Origin: Phlyctochytrium arcticum
Taxonomy: Eukaryota; Chytridiomycota; Chytridiomycetes; Chytridiales; Chytridiaceae
Assembly (NCBI GenBank): GCA_025602905.1
Contig: JAHLKI010000008.1
Location: 434,001 to 498,000, forward strand
Direction of reading: 5' to 3'
Length of the DNA stretch: 64,000 nucleotides
Shown here piece after piece: positions 25,877-37,230 of this stretch. Position numbers and translations under genes: made by a program. The notes below the pieces were generated by a model. That model did no database searches and had not been told where the DNA came from. It saw nothing but the letters and a program-made list of their open reading frames with translations. Position 1 is the first letter of the stretch. Every line of letters begins with the position of its first letter.

Positions 25877-27106
25877 ATGACGCTTGAAAATTTACTTGCG
25901 GAGGTCGGAGGTACCAAAGAGGAACAACTGGCCCAACAAGGGTTCAAAAGCGAAGATGAATACAACGCGTTTCTTGCCGAGAACGATGCCGAATTGAACA
26001 AACTCGTCCGACAACTCGCCGATAAGGTGTTGGAGGAAAAGGGCGGCCTGCCTGATTCGTTAAAGGACTCAATACCCGCCAATGAGGTGATACCAGAACC
26101 AGGCTTTGTGATTAAAACACACAATCGGACGAAGGTTGATGACTGGCCTGCTGGGATAAAGGTGAGCCATGTGTGGTAAGCGGATTGTCCGTGGGAAAAC
26201 CGAATTCATTAAGTTGCAGCACTAACACTACCCGGGTAACTGTAGGTCTTTATAAATGTATGTCATAGCCCGCATATACCGGCCCCACCTCTTGCTTCCG
26301 ATGAGGAGATCCGACGGGCCATCAATGCGGAGGACAATGCAGCATACAAAGTCCCATTGAGTCTAAGCACACCCAAAACAGACAAAGACAAAGGTAACAT
26401 TTAGAGGATGTGGATTGACCCACAGTCTCTCACTCTTCTGTCTAGCTGCCAAAATGTGCCTTGTATTTGACGCCTGCATCAATACCAACCCTCTGACAAA
26501 AGCCAACATGGATATGGATTATAAACTATTTCTCATTGAGCTTTCTCTTGAGTGGATCGAGGAAATGTACAAGCTGGACTTGAGTCGAGGTAGCAAAGTG
26601 CTGGCAAAGGCGCCGCTCCGCGTCATGAATTAACCCAAAAATCCACAGAATTCTCAATACCTAAAATGAAGTCCAAGGGGAAGCTTTCCAAGCACATTAT
26701 TAGGAGGGCGAAACGACCTGCCATATCCGAGATTGGTGGCCCAACAAAGTCTACTCCAGTTCCAGGTAATTCGGCATCATCAGCGGGTCTGTCGGCCAGT
26801 GAGCCCATGTATAAAGTGACTGTAACACCGGAGAGCGGCAAGGCGGAGTTGGTTCAGGTCGATCTACGGCTACCAGCACTGGTAAGTAACTCGGGACTAT
26901 GTTCGAAGTACACGCGTCTCAGGTTCGTCCTACAGAAGACTGTCAAAGGGGCCGTGTTGGATATTGAGGAGCGGCGGTTCCTATTCACGTTGCCGAATCA
27001 GTACAAACTGGATATACCCTTACCACAGTCGGTAAATATAGATAAAGGAAAAGCCCAATTCAACCGAAAGACGGCAACTCTACACGTCTCCCTGCCTTGC
27101 TCTTGA
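25877..27106 (+). CDS. PIH1-domain protein (R2TP or dynein-assembly co-chaperone type)
   Basis: Exon 1 (25877 to about 26161) carries an N-terminal acidic helix region ending PGFVIKTHNRTK...WPAGIK. The next exons encode VFINVCHSPHIPAPP and VPLSLSTPKTDKD, then AAKMCLVFDACINTNPLTKA and FLIELSLEWIEEMYKLDLSR. The last exon has a basic linker and a C-terminal CS-like domain (LDIEERRFLFTLPNQYKLDI, then KAQFNRKTATLHVSLP). The order PIH1-N (VFIN.C.S...P.P, P...S.P..D.D..G) then CS domain is that of PIH1D1/Nop17 and of the flagellar paralogues PIH1D2/Kintoun, Hsp90 co-chaperones. Which paralogue is open; the neighbourhood with other axonemal genes is only suggestive. Confidence 0.8.
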
Positions 27107-27239
27107 GAGTCAATTTGGTCTATTTAGCTGAACAGCCCCAGCGGGCGCACCATTGTATATTCTGTAGTTGTGTACACAGGTAAAAAATGATTTTGAATTG
27201 CAAGGAGATGAGGTGCACTAGTGTACCAAAGTATAGCAC

Positions 27240-29374
27240 CTAAATAGAGCGAGCTCGAGCGAACCAGCCTATAACTACACCGATAGCCGCACAGGCCAAC
27301 CACGATACCGCAGTCCATGGGATCAAACGCGAGATGATGGCAAGCAAATTACCAAACCGTCCGCGTATACGTCGCTCAAGCAAGAATCCGAGCATTTTGC
27401 GGCCGCGGGCCGTATATGCGATGGCGGGATATCTGGGCTCGTTCATGATTTCCATGCCGTGCGGCCGGAGCATCGCAGCGCGTTGATGGGAAAATGCCAG
27501 GAACCCGTGGTGACCATGATATTTGCCCATTCCAGATGGTCCAACACCTCCAAATGGCAACTCGTGAACTATACATAGCAACACTTAGAGACTTGTCAAA
27601 GACGGATCAACTATTGCAAACTTACTGGCCATATTCATAAACAGGTCATTGGCAAGGACACTACCGGAGTCAGTATTGGCCAAGACTTTATCAATAACAG
27701 TTTGAGATTTTGAGAATACGTAGAGCGCAAGCGGCTTGTCTCTATATAGAACGGCAATTTTGAGTCAGTACGTCGCGTATGAGATCGGTAAACAGTTGGA
27801 CGAACCTGGAACGAACATAATTAATGGCCTCATCAATGCTGTCGATGTCCACGACGGGGAGAATGGGACCAAAGAGCTCGTCTTTCATCAAGGGGTTGCT
27901 TTCAGGGTCCTTGCCAACGTCCGTGACGACAGTGGGTTCCAAAAACCGGGACTCGCGATCGCTCTTGCCGCCAATTGCTACTATACCACCCGCTTTGATT
28001 TGTCCCTCCAGTGCTCCAGTAAGACGGTCCAAGTGCCGCTCTGCGACAATGCGAGCATAGTACGGAGAGGTACGTGCATCACTGCCATACAATTCCTCTA
28101 CCGCGCGGGCGCACTCTGCGACAAATTTCGTACGAACACTTTTCTTGACCATGACATAATCTGGAGCAATGCAGGTCTGCAAAAAAGATTTAGTCTCTAG
28201 ATATAAGAATGTAGTGAACAAACAGTACCTGTCCGCAATTGACCAACTTTGCCCACATGATGCGCTTTGCTACAAGCTTCATGTCTGCAGACTCATCGAT
28301 AATGCAAGGACTTTTGCCCCCCAGCTCAAGAATGACTGGGGTGAGGTGACGACTAGCAGCCTGCATTACAATCTTGCCGACGGCACCGTTACCCGTGTAA
28401 CAGATATGATCCATTTGCTGTTCCAGTAAACGAGATGTTTCTTTCACACCTCCGTTGATTACGCGAATCACTCGATTGTCGAGGTACCGCTCAATCATGC
28501 TCGTCATCACTGCGGCTGTGTACGGTGCAACTTCAGATGGCTGTTGAACATTGTATCAGCATATCCATCTCAGAATATAAGTCAAGCATATCCTGACCTT
28601 GACAATGCATGCATTTCCGGCGGCAATTGATGCTACCAACGGGCCGAGCGTGAGTTGAACCGCGCTATTCATGAGATATTAGCATTGCAACAACGGCCAA
28701 AGCTCCATTTCCCGTACGTACTAGTTCCATGCGCCAATGATCAGACTCACGCCATACGCCTCACGACGGATTTCGCACCTATCGGTCGCATTCAAGATTC
28801 CTGGATACACTCGTTCCGGCTTGGTCCATTCGTCAAGCTTTTCAATAGCCTCAACCACCTCATTCTTCATGACCATTACATCGACCATGACAGTCTCTGC
28901 CGGACACTATTCAAGTGACTATAAACAAACATGACGAGTAAGGGGGACATCAAATAACACATACTCTGCCCAAGTCCAAACGGGAGGCCTCGCATATGGC
29001 ATTTTCCTCGTCCTGGACCATTTGATACAACGCTAAAAGCTGCTGCTTTCTCCATTGTACTGATTTTGTAATGCCCGTCGCAAAGCCTTGCCGAACTTGG
29101 TCCACTATCTATTCCCTCTGTCAATATCTGGGTGCCCAGCGGAGTTAGCTGCTGGCCAAACCTTTGGGATTTCCTCCACCGGAGTAAACGTGACGGGTGT
29201 AAGCTCAGGGCTCACGGTGGTTGATACAGCTGTAGGCATGGCTCTCTGATGGATAGGCAGAAAGCGATGTTGCTGGTGTTGGCGATGTTTTGACAGCCCA
29301 GTCACACATTCTTGGGCTTTGTTTGTAATACAAGCGGACGCGGAAAGCAGCGCAGTCGTTCGCCGCGTCCGCAT
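27240..29374 (-). CDS. Membrane-anchored fatty aldehyde dehydrogenase (ALDH3 class)
   Basis: NAD(P)-dependent oxidation of long-chain aldehydes to fatty acids. Five or more exons on the minus strand: an N-terminal leader from 29374, a first domain exon ([20 protein letters not shown]), then the cofactor region ([35 protein letters not shown]), the general base glutamate in LELGGKSPC (about 28320) and the nucleophile Cys in [10 protein letters not shown], where an intron splits the motif at about 28180-28230. Then [20 protein letters not shown] and [22 protein letters not shown]-terminal hydrophobic helix ([15 protein letters not shown], about 27250-27300) fits a tail anchor as in ALDH3A2 and yeast Hfd1. 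All key catalytic residues are present. Confidence 0.9.
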
Positions 29375-29582
29375 CTTGGATTCAATATATGGATTCTATA
29401 GAATACCGGTAGGGCAAAATCTTTGAATAAAGTAATGCGCTCAAAGTGTATTAACAATATATATAGACAAAAGTACAATATGCCCTCTAATGAGAGTGAG
29501 AGTGTGACTAGGTACAACTTGCTGGGGTAGAGCTCGAGTATGCACAAAAGATGGCTGAGGTGAGGGAGTTGGGTAAAAAGAA

Positions 29583-30394
29583 TTAGGAACCAAAACGAGT
29601 GAGGCTGGCTGCTTGGGGGAATATCAGCCATCCAGTTTTTCCCGCATTGGTTCGCTGAACAATCGCGACTCGATCTGCAGGTACTCCATCAACACGATAT
29701 TTTCGGTCCGGTTCCAAATTCTCACAGCCAACGACTGTCCAGTCAACGGAAGCAAGAATACCAATGGCGATAACTTTGGCCCAAGCAACGGGATCCCAGG
29801 CGGTTTGGCTCCAGAGAGATCCCTTCTTTCCGCCTACTAGAATGGCCATGGCTTGATGGGATAGATCGATGCCGAATTCGGGACAGCCGGGGCAGTTGTC
29901 CACTATTTGCACGACCACACGGGTTCCCAGAGCCCGATTGGTTACTGCAACACATGTCCCGCATACTTCCTTGTTACCGAGCGCCATGTATTGCTTGCTG
30001 TTCTGTAGTACGCATCTAATTAGCATGGTATTTACCACTGACTTGCGCATGAGATGAACATACCAGGGCGGCAAAGAAGTTGTAATTTTTGGGAACTAGT
30101 GGAGGGTTCTCGCCAAAAGTGCTATAACACGCGCCATACCAACCGCCGTTTTCCGGGCCGAGTGGCGGGGGATCCAGTCCTCCTTGCAGTGTCTTGTCTG
30201 AAGTTTATGGGTCAGGAGTTTGTATGTAAGATTACTCAATAGCTCAACTTACAGCCATCTCCATAGTAAGTTGCACGTCCTGTAAACATTTCCGTGTCCC
30301 AGCGGCGATGCAGAGTGTGATTAGCCGCCTGGCATTCAAGGAAAAAGGTAGCCATAATAGCAGCCAGAACCGTGAGTCTTGGAAGTAACATCAT
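29583..30394 (-). CDS. Secreted expansin/barwin-like protein (RlpA-like DPBB fold)
   Basis: Start at 30394 with a signal peptide (MMLLPRLTVLAAIMATFFLE, cleavage near CQA). After two introns the mature part has GWYGACYSTFGENPPL, KEVCGTCVAVTNRALGTRVV, VQIVDNCPGCPEFGIDLSHQ and WTVVGCENLEPDRKYRVDGV. The Cys-rich double-psi beta-barrel with (V/I)DNCPGC...DLS is typical of expansin family 45-like, barwin and loosenin proteins that bind and loosen polysaccharide. No second CBM63 domain is visible, so this is a single-domain loosenin or RlpA type. It is divergent from another secreted protein 530 bp away, which suggests a small wall-related locus. Substrate (cellulose versus chitin) cannot be read from sequence. 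Confidence 0.8.
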
Positions 30395-30924
30395 GATTCC
30401 GATCTCAGTGCAACAGGCGCGTAAAGGACGACGGAGGGAGATACACCCGACATCATTTTATGCTGGAGACGGGAATCCCCACGTCCTCAGTTTGTTTCTT
30501 TTTCTCATGACTGGAATAAAGCCCTTCCTTCGAACATTTGGCATAAGCATTCTTCAAGCTGCAACTATTGTCATAAGCATCTTTTATAACTCGGGGCCCG
30601 GTCGCTGGCCAATACCCATAGTCTGTTCTGCAAGCGCTTTCTTGAAGCTGGGTTGCTGACATAACGGGGCTTAGTCGCGCGTTTAACGCGTACGCGCTGC
30701 GATGTCCGATGCTCGGCCAGATTCTTGCGATGCTGACTACTGACAACCGGACGGAAAATCCCTTTGACAGAGAGGGTCTCGGACAGGGTCCCAAGCCTTA
30801 GAAGCTCTCGGGCGCGCCTTGTTTGTTTTGTTGATCACATCATCTCGAGCGTGCGATATGAGAGTATATCAGCAACAAAGCCGCCCCCCTGGCGCATTGG
30901 CAATCGTTCAGTATCGGCAAGACC

Positions 30925-31815
30925 ATGCTTCACTATTCCGTTCTGCTGTGGACTACCTGGTCGCTATGTGTAGCGGGTCAAAGTCCTCCTTTGTCGCCCA
31001 CCAACACTTCACTGCCGTCTGAACCGGAATGCGTATCGAGGGGACTTATCGTGAACACTGAGGAGTTTTGCAACGACTGGCGCTCTGTGTGCGAGCAAGT
31101 ATGTGGCAGCGAGCGAGCCCCACTCACGAGTAATGTAAGATTCTTCCTAATCGCGTCATTCGATGTGTTAACCTGAGTTGAGCTGTAGTGTACATTTGAT
31201 GAAACACAGCCATTTGGAGTCAAGTTGCAGTGCTTATGTGGGAATGATAAGGATCTGTCGTATCGGGTAGCCGAAGCGCTAATTCCAGCGGCGTGCCGGA
31301 ACCTTTTTCCCTCACCATCGGATTCTGGGGATACGCATCACGCCTCTTCCACAAACAATGAGTTTGCGACCGCCTCCAAAGGACAAACCCTCAAGACCGT
31401 GCGCGTATGGGGAGATGCGGGAAGAATGGAAAATTCGGCTTGTGCAGAGCTGATTCCCGATGATACAGTCTGCATGCCTGCATTAGATACACCGAGATGC
31501 TCCGGATCGGCCTATGTCCAATGCATACGTAAGTGTCACCATCGTCCGATACCCCTTCTGAATGTGGCTTCTTATTTCCTGTTCCAACTAGCGTCGGAAC
31601 CCGAGAAAGGGCATTGGCTGAACACCGACTGTCCCGACGGCACTGGATGTCTGCCCACTCCAGGCGGTTTCACATGCGTTGAAGAGCCATTGAGCCCATG
31701 CCCTCTCCCCCCGCAAACGGCGGAAACTAGCCGCACTCGGGCAAAACGTCGAATGAAATGGTTGAGGGCTGTTCGTTCCGACACTCGACCACGACCCGCG
31801 CGATTGGGCCCCTGA
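30925..31815 (+). CDS. Secreted cysteine-rich protein with CBM19-like chitin-binding segment
   Basis: Three exons: 30925-31134, 31189 to about 31530, and about 31593-31815. A signal peptide (MLHYSVLLWTTWSLCVAG) leads into a Cys-rich N-terminal part (CNDWRSVCEQVCGS, KLQCLCGNDKDLSYRVAEAL) and a middle linker. The C-terminal part CSGSAYVQCI...GHWLNTDCPDGTGCLPTPGG...C follows the spacing of carbohydrate-binding module family 19 (C..G.Y.QC....W....C..GT.C....G..C), a chitin-binding family in fungi. It ends with a basic tail rich in Arg/Lys. No catalytic domain is seen. Family assignment is by pattern only. Confidence 0.65.
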
Positions 31816-31959
31816 TGGACTCTGGTGCATAAGCATGTATTTTGTAATTAAAATGTCGCGGACATCGCCAGGCGTGACTTGATGAGCTCTAATGTATAAA
31901 GATGTGTATGTACATGGTAATGAAGAGAATTTACAAAGGATTGACCGCATTAGTTTGCC

Positions 31960-33554
31960 CTACGTTCGGTTGTCTAGCTCGCGGTTATACAGGAACGTAA
32001 CCAATCCGTAACGTATCATAAAGGCCATGGTTGAGCAGATCACCTGGAATACTACCACATGCGTGGCGAGATGCGCTTCAGACATGGGCCCTCTCTTTTC
32101 CAGTATGAGATTCATAATTGTCAAGTTGTTGCACTCTGCTGCATTTCCCTCCTTGTCATATGTAATGTTGACTAATCGTAGGGTCTTCAGTATCCACAAC
32201 ATTGGGCCACCAAGAGTTTTGTTCTTTTTGATGTTGAATGAAGTAGATTCAACCATCTTTGTTTCCGGGTTAAGTCTATCACAGGACGGATCAGTCGCAC
32301 ATTCTATTGGATAGATCCACAAGTCTCACCTCGGCATCCGGTGACGGGGACATTCGACGAAATGAAACAATTGCGGACACGAATACAGAAAGTTGAAGAT
32401 TTGGGGGAGCATAAACAAGAGGATCGTCTTGCTAAAGTTGCCCAAGATGCCAACTACGGCAAAAATCATGCCGGCAAAATAGCAGAAAGTATCACCCGGA
32501 AATGCTCGGGCAGGATACCTGGCAAAGAGGTCAGTACTGGGTTCTGCTTCTGCTTCTATGACATTCATGCATACCAATTATGCTTCAAAAAGCCCACCGT
32601 TACTCCAATGAAGGGTAAAACAAAGTAAAGGGAGTTGAGATGGGCGCTTGCGCGAGCAGGATTCCTCTGCAGTTGAAGGAAATCATTCAGCGCTATGGAA
32701 ACGGCTATCACCAAAGCTTGCCCAGCCTCTACTCCATTGACACCAGCCAAAATGTTGATTGCATTTGTGGAGAAAATGGCCAGCGCGGCCATGAATACAT
32801 AGTAAAAACCGCCTAAGATACCATTATTCACCCTATCATGCATACAGGTAGATTCCTTAGTCTCACCAAGATGTAAGATACTTTGACCGCCCAAGAAAGG
32901 TCGGAGGGGTAATGGGATGACTACGTCGGTCCCGCCATACGTGACTGCATATACCATGAGCAGCGGCATCGACGCAATAAGTGGAAACCAGATCTTGACG
33001 CGCCAGCGGATATCAAGGACATCATCGGCAAATCCGAGGAAAAGCATAGCAATAAGTGCCAACAATCCTCCCAGGAACTGGGCAAACTACAAATGGATGT
33101 CACTCGTTTACGGTCTGGTAACGGCCACCCGATGGTTGCTCCCTACTTACCCTATCGTGGGGAAAGACGTATTCTTCCCCAATGGCAAAGTCAGACTGGC
33201 GAAACCAGCCAATGAAGGGAACGGGGATAAAGATAAACATGATGAAGAAGTAAATACTTCCAGCGACGGCACCCATACTTTCTGCTCTGCCGAGTCCAAT
33301 CCCGATTATTTTTAAGGACCAAATGGAGGCAATTGGTCTCCTTACATTACTGGCTTATGCGCCTTTAGAAGGTCCTTCCCGGCCCGCCCATGATTGATGA
33401 ACGTATCTTGGACCAGTGGTATCGCAACGTAGGTGAAGATGCCACCCACCACCGAGAGGCAAACTGAAATGAACAGCGGATTGTGGACACCTGCAATAAC
33501 CAAGGCCATGAGCAGACTGGGCGGGCCCAATGCCCATATTCCGCTGCTGCTCAT
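31960..33554 (-). CDS. ALG7: UDP-GlcNAc:dolichyl-phosphate GlcNAc-1-P transferase (Alg7/DPAGT1)
   Basis: First enzyme of lipid-linked oligosaccharide assembly for N-glycosylation, in the ER membrane. Start chosen at 33554 ([18 protein letters not shown]); an earlier in-frame ATG at 33635 is possible. Multi-pass sequence with family motifs in order: a segment after LLKAHKPVM, the catalytic aspartates in [18 protein letters not shown] (about 33000-33050), [19 protein letters not shown] (about 32730-32785), and the cytosolic-loop segment [15 protein letters not shown] (about 32490-32530). Its C-terminus has [20 protein letters not shown] and ends at 31960. At least five introns. The family's tunicamycin-target residues lie in these motifs. 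Confidence 0.92.
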
Positions 33555-33835
33555 GTTGTTGCAGAAAGATTCAGCGGTCTTGCGATGTTGGTCAAGATCA
33601 TCGGCATCGCCAGCTCCGATGCTCCACGTTGACAATTTACATTTGTCGCCATGCCAACAACCACACTGTATACGTGACGGCTCGAACGACCAACCAGCAC
33701 ACCAATGCTTGCATCGTAAACGGTCTTTCGCAAGTATTTAGGAAAGGTTTCCAGGCGTTAGGACAGTCGGAACACGCAGTCTCGTCGGAGATATACGTCA
33801 GTAAGCAACTTTCCACCGCGCAATCTGACGAAAGA

Positions 33836-35196
33836 ATGGTCTGTTTTGGTTAATGTTATCTTGTGAACGTGATCTTGACCCCAACTCCATCGCAGGCTGC
33901 CGGCGGAGCAACAATCACATTTGACACGCAACACGAGGACCTGATTGTAGGATTGTTGCGAAATCTACGTTATTGGCCATGCGAATCATGCTTATAGACT
34001 GAAATGTAGCACGATGCACAAGTGGACTATTACGGCAAACGCTTGGCCACTTGCTCCTCAGATCGCACCATAAAGATTTACGAGATTGAGGGCGACTCTC
34101 AGAGATTGATTGAAACACTCCGGGGGTAAAGGGCCAAAGTTAGTTTACCCAAGCGAGTCGATAGCTTACAGGACCTCTTTAGTCACGAAGGACCAGTTTG
34201 GCAAGTGTCTTGGGCGCATCCAAAGTTTGGCAATGTCCTCGCTTCGTGCTCGTACGACTCAAAGGTCTGCGTGTGGAAGGAAACTAACGGACGCTGGGTC
34301 CGAGTTCGGGAAGACAAAACTCACAGTGCCTCGGGTATGTGTACACGCTGTTCCGCGAATTCGCTGGCCGATGTCTAACGGGAGAGTGTTTAGTCAACTC
34401 TGTTGCATGGGCGCCGCATGAGTTTGGTTTGATTTTGGGTGCTGCCTCCTCCGATGGCAAAGTATCTATTCATACGTGCAAAGGTAAATGTCGCATAGCC
34501 GGCGGCGTCCAAATGAGTTAGATATTAACATATCGTGCTACGAAGAGGACGGTGCATGGGATGTGGCTGTATTCTCTGCACATTCCATCGGTTGCAATGC
34601 TATTACCTGGTCCCCTTCTACACTCCCTGGATCCTTGATACAACAAACAGGTGCTGCACCCCCAAATTTGGTCAAGAGATTTGCTAGCGCTGGGTGTGAT
34701 AATCTGATCAAGATCTGGAGGTTTGTTTGACAATTTTTCTCGTCATAACATTGTTTGGCTCAAGCGGGACTGCGACAGGGAAGAGAATGGACAATGGAAA
34801 GAGGACACGACCCTGGAAGGACATACAGACTGGGTCCGGGACATTGCTTGGGCCCCAAATCTCGGTCTACCAAGTACATATTTGGCCAGTTGCTCTCAGG
34901 TGAGGCGAATTTGTGATCTCGTGAGTGCGACATCTTCTTTATACTCAATACCTTCATACTAGGATAAGACGGTTTTTATTTGGACTCAGGAGGATGTCAA
35001 GTCTCACTGGTCAAAGCGACCGCTCCGCGCAGAACCCTTCCCTGATGTGATTTGGCGTGTCAGCTGGTCCACATCAGGTAATATTCTGGCAGTCTCATGC
35101 GGTGATAACAAGATCACTCTCTGGAAAGAGAATTTAGATGGAGAATGGGGACTCATTGGTGGGCCAGAGAATGGCGAAAGTGGGCCACCACAATAG
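33836..35196 (+). CDS. SEC13: COPII coat and nuclear pore WD40 protein Sec13
   Basis: Six-bladed WD40 protein shared by COPII cages and the Nup84 complex. The first recognisable exon reads [17 protein letters not shown] (about 33897-33945) and has no ATG of its own. An ATG at 33836-33838 followed at once by GT would supply a start codon as a three-base first exon. Then [122 protein letters not shown] and [20 protein letters not shown]. It ends [12 protein letters not shown] at 35196. Seven or so introns. The match to Sec13 is strong throughout. Confidence 0.92.
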
Positions 35197-35630
35197 TGTA
35201 TTATATGACTAAATTTTAAGATCCTTTGCACAATTTCCGCCAGATTTCCGTGAGATAGCTTTACAAGTGTGATTCAATCAGTCGCACACTTGTTGAAATA
35301 ATCCCTTTCCTGTCGTCAATTTCAGTTCCGTAGACCAAGGTAACTGTAAATTACAGGTAGTACTTCAGGATGTTGTAAAAATGGTCGGTCAAAAGGAACT
35401 GCTGTTTCCCGAGACAGGGGAATAGAAAGTTACGACATATACGTATCGACAGTGTCAAACGGATAGCTCAAGTTGCACGCCTGGGAACTTGGCGGGTACA
35501 TAGGGGTTCGTGTCAAATTCAATTTGGGTGAGACTGCTGTGCCACACCGCTGGGTTGAAACACCATAGTAATCATAGACTACCTATATATAAGGGACAGG
35601 CATGTAAATGTCCAACAACCAACAACCAAC
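35197..35630. other. Intergenic region
   Basis: About 430 bp. A TATA element sits at its right end; otherwise no recognisable feature. Confidence 0.4.
35584..35592 (+). promoter_or_regulatory. TATA box of the small repeat-tail gene
   Basis: TATATATAAG-type element about 45 bp upstream of the ATG at 35631. Most other genes here lack a clear TATA box, so a regulated core promoter is plausible. Inferred from sequence only. Confidence 0.45.
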
Positions 35631-36104
35631 ATGAATTTCCTGGAGATGGAAGTAGAGAAATTCGTCGATTTAGACCAATCTGAGGAGTTCATCGAAGCCC
35701 ACAAAATAGTCAAAAGGCATCAGGACCTTCTGGACAGTATAAAGAGGACGATGAAGCCACAAAGAATCATGGAGGTGAAAGTGCGCAGAGGAAAGCTTGT
35801 CAAGCGGCTCAAGTTCAACATTAAAACTTATCGCCGAGTGAATGCAGCGGCCATGCCAGAAGAACTACGGCAAATTTACATGCGAGACACCGAGTACTGG
35901 TACAAAAACGTCGATATATTGGAGACGGGGGAATTACCAGAAAAGATTAAAACAGAAGGATGTTTTGGAGGCGGGAGTTCAGTAGTAGAGATCAAAAAGG
36001 AAGAGGGTTCAGTAGTAGAAATCGAAAAGGAAGAGGGTTCAGTAGTAGAAATCAAAAAGGAAGAGGGCTCAGTAGTAGAAATCAAAAAGGAAGAGCCTGT
36101 ATAA
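35631..36104 (+). CDS. Orphan 157-residue protein with four-copy acidic/basic tail repeat
   Basis: Unrecognised. One exon, 157 residues. The first 115 residues are charged and probably helical (EFIEAHKIVKRHQDLLDSIK, MEVKVRRGKLVKRLKFNIKT, EELRQIYMRDTEYWYKN). The tail is four near-identical 10-residue units of the form SVVEI(K/E)KEEG (30-bp DNA repeats, 35979-36095), ending SVVEIKKEEPV. No signal peptide or membrane segment. Each unit contains a VVEI stretch of the kind that can bind SUMO and an IKKE stretch fitting the psi-K-x-E modification consensus, an observation rather than a functional claim. The upstream TATA box and a short 5' leader support real expression. Confidence 0.6.
   Translation: MNFLEMEVEKFVDLDQSEEFIEAHKIVKRHQDLLDSIKRTMKPQRIMEVKVRRGKLVKRLKFNIKTYRRVNAAAMPEELRQIYMRDTEYWYKNVDILETGELPEKIKTEGCFGGGSSVVEIKKEEGSVVEIEKEEGSVVEIKKEEGSVVEIKKEEPV
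35979..36095 (+). repeat. 30-bp tandem repeat (four copies) in coding tail
   Basis: Unit of the type GGTTCAGTAGTAGAAATCAA plus AAAGGAAGAG, four copies in frame with one to three base differences between copies. The low divergence implies recent expansion. Confidence 0.9.
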
Positions 36105-36568
36105 ATTTCGAGAATACATACTTTTAAAATTGACTGCAGCGTGGGAATAACCCATTATCTTGAGAATAATTGGTGAGAAATTAGAAGTCCTGTAGTCCAA
36201 AAGAGACCGGATCCTAACTAGCCTCAACCAGGGGAATAGAAAGGTAGTGAGACAATGGAAACGGCTGCACGTCAATGAGGGCGGCGAGTCTGGCATTTGC
36301 AAATCGGGCGCGTGACAAGACTCAGTAGGTCCTAAATGCAAGCACTTGGAATTAGCAGAGCGAGCGTCCTTTACGCGAGGGGAGGAACTAAATATTATAT
36401 TGAGTTTTATGACTATGTTTTAGGCGATATTTTCTATTTTTTGTTCGACGCTGCTGGGCCAGCCCCACTCCGTCTTGATCCCTCAACCCCAATCTTGGGA
36501 GTACGCTAACGTAAATGGGTGGGCGGAGGGCAACATGTTTGGGTAGCCCCGAATAAAATGAACCAGCT

Positions 36569-37230
36569 TTAGAACTTCCAGAGCCTTCCAGCCAAACATT
36601 TGTCGCTCAGATCAAAAACACGGGTGTTATCCAGCTCCACAAAGAAGATAAACGAGTCTGCGTTGTTCCCCGGTGAACATAGTTTCGGTACCAGTAGTTT
36701 TATGATCATTTTGTCATCATCGACAAGAGCCATGTAGATTCTGAGTTCGTTGAGTTCTGCAGCGGTTGGCCGTGCCCTCTCGATGAGTCGCGTCAGCTCA
36801 AAGGCTGCCTCCGCAACCGCCACAAGACCTCCGACCTCGAATTCGACAATTAAGAAGGGGATCGCGAAGTCCCCCTTAGACACTGGTAGCAACGAGACGG
36901 CACACAAGTCCGATTTCGCCGAGTCTACCCCGGCATTACCGAGAAATAGGTGTGCGAATTCCCATTCCGGGGCAATGCCCGAGTCGCCAAAAAATTTGAT
37001 GGCATTTGACAAAATTGGGACCCACAGCTCGGCCTTAACATGATTTTCGGAGGGGTCGCTGCCCGTCCCCCGCACCGGTGAAACACTTGAGGCCTGCCTT
37101 GTACAACCTTACACTTTCCGCCCACCACTTTCGCTGCATTGCCTTGTTACGCTCCACGTCCTCTGGAGTCCAGCGCGCTTTGGTCTTCGCATATAGCCCC
37201 CTTCTAGCTTGTTGTTTCCGGGCATGTGCT
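36569..37230 (-). pseudogene. Decayed gene with PD-(D/E)XK-like segment
   Basis: Reading minus, an open stretch from about 37230 (RKQQARRGLYAKTKARWTPE, DVERNKAMQRKWWAESVRLY) is cut by a frame change near 37080. It resumes as SENHVKAELWVPILSNAIKF, then AGVDSAKSDLCAVSLLPVSK and DFAIPFLIVEFEVGGLVAVA, and ends LAGRLWKF at 36569. The D...PFLIVEFE piece resembles the core of a restriction-like nuclease fold, as in the C-terminal parts of Crinkler-type proteins, but this is a weak pattern match. No start codon with a good context connects the two frames. An unseen intron instead of a frameshift would make it a real gene. Confidence 0.35.
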
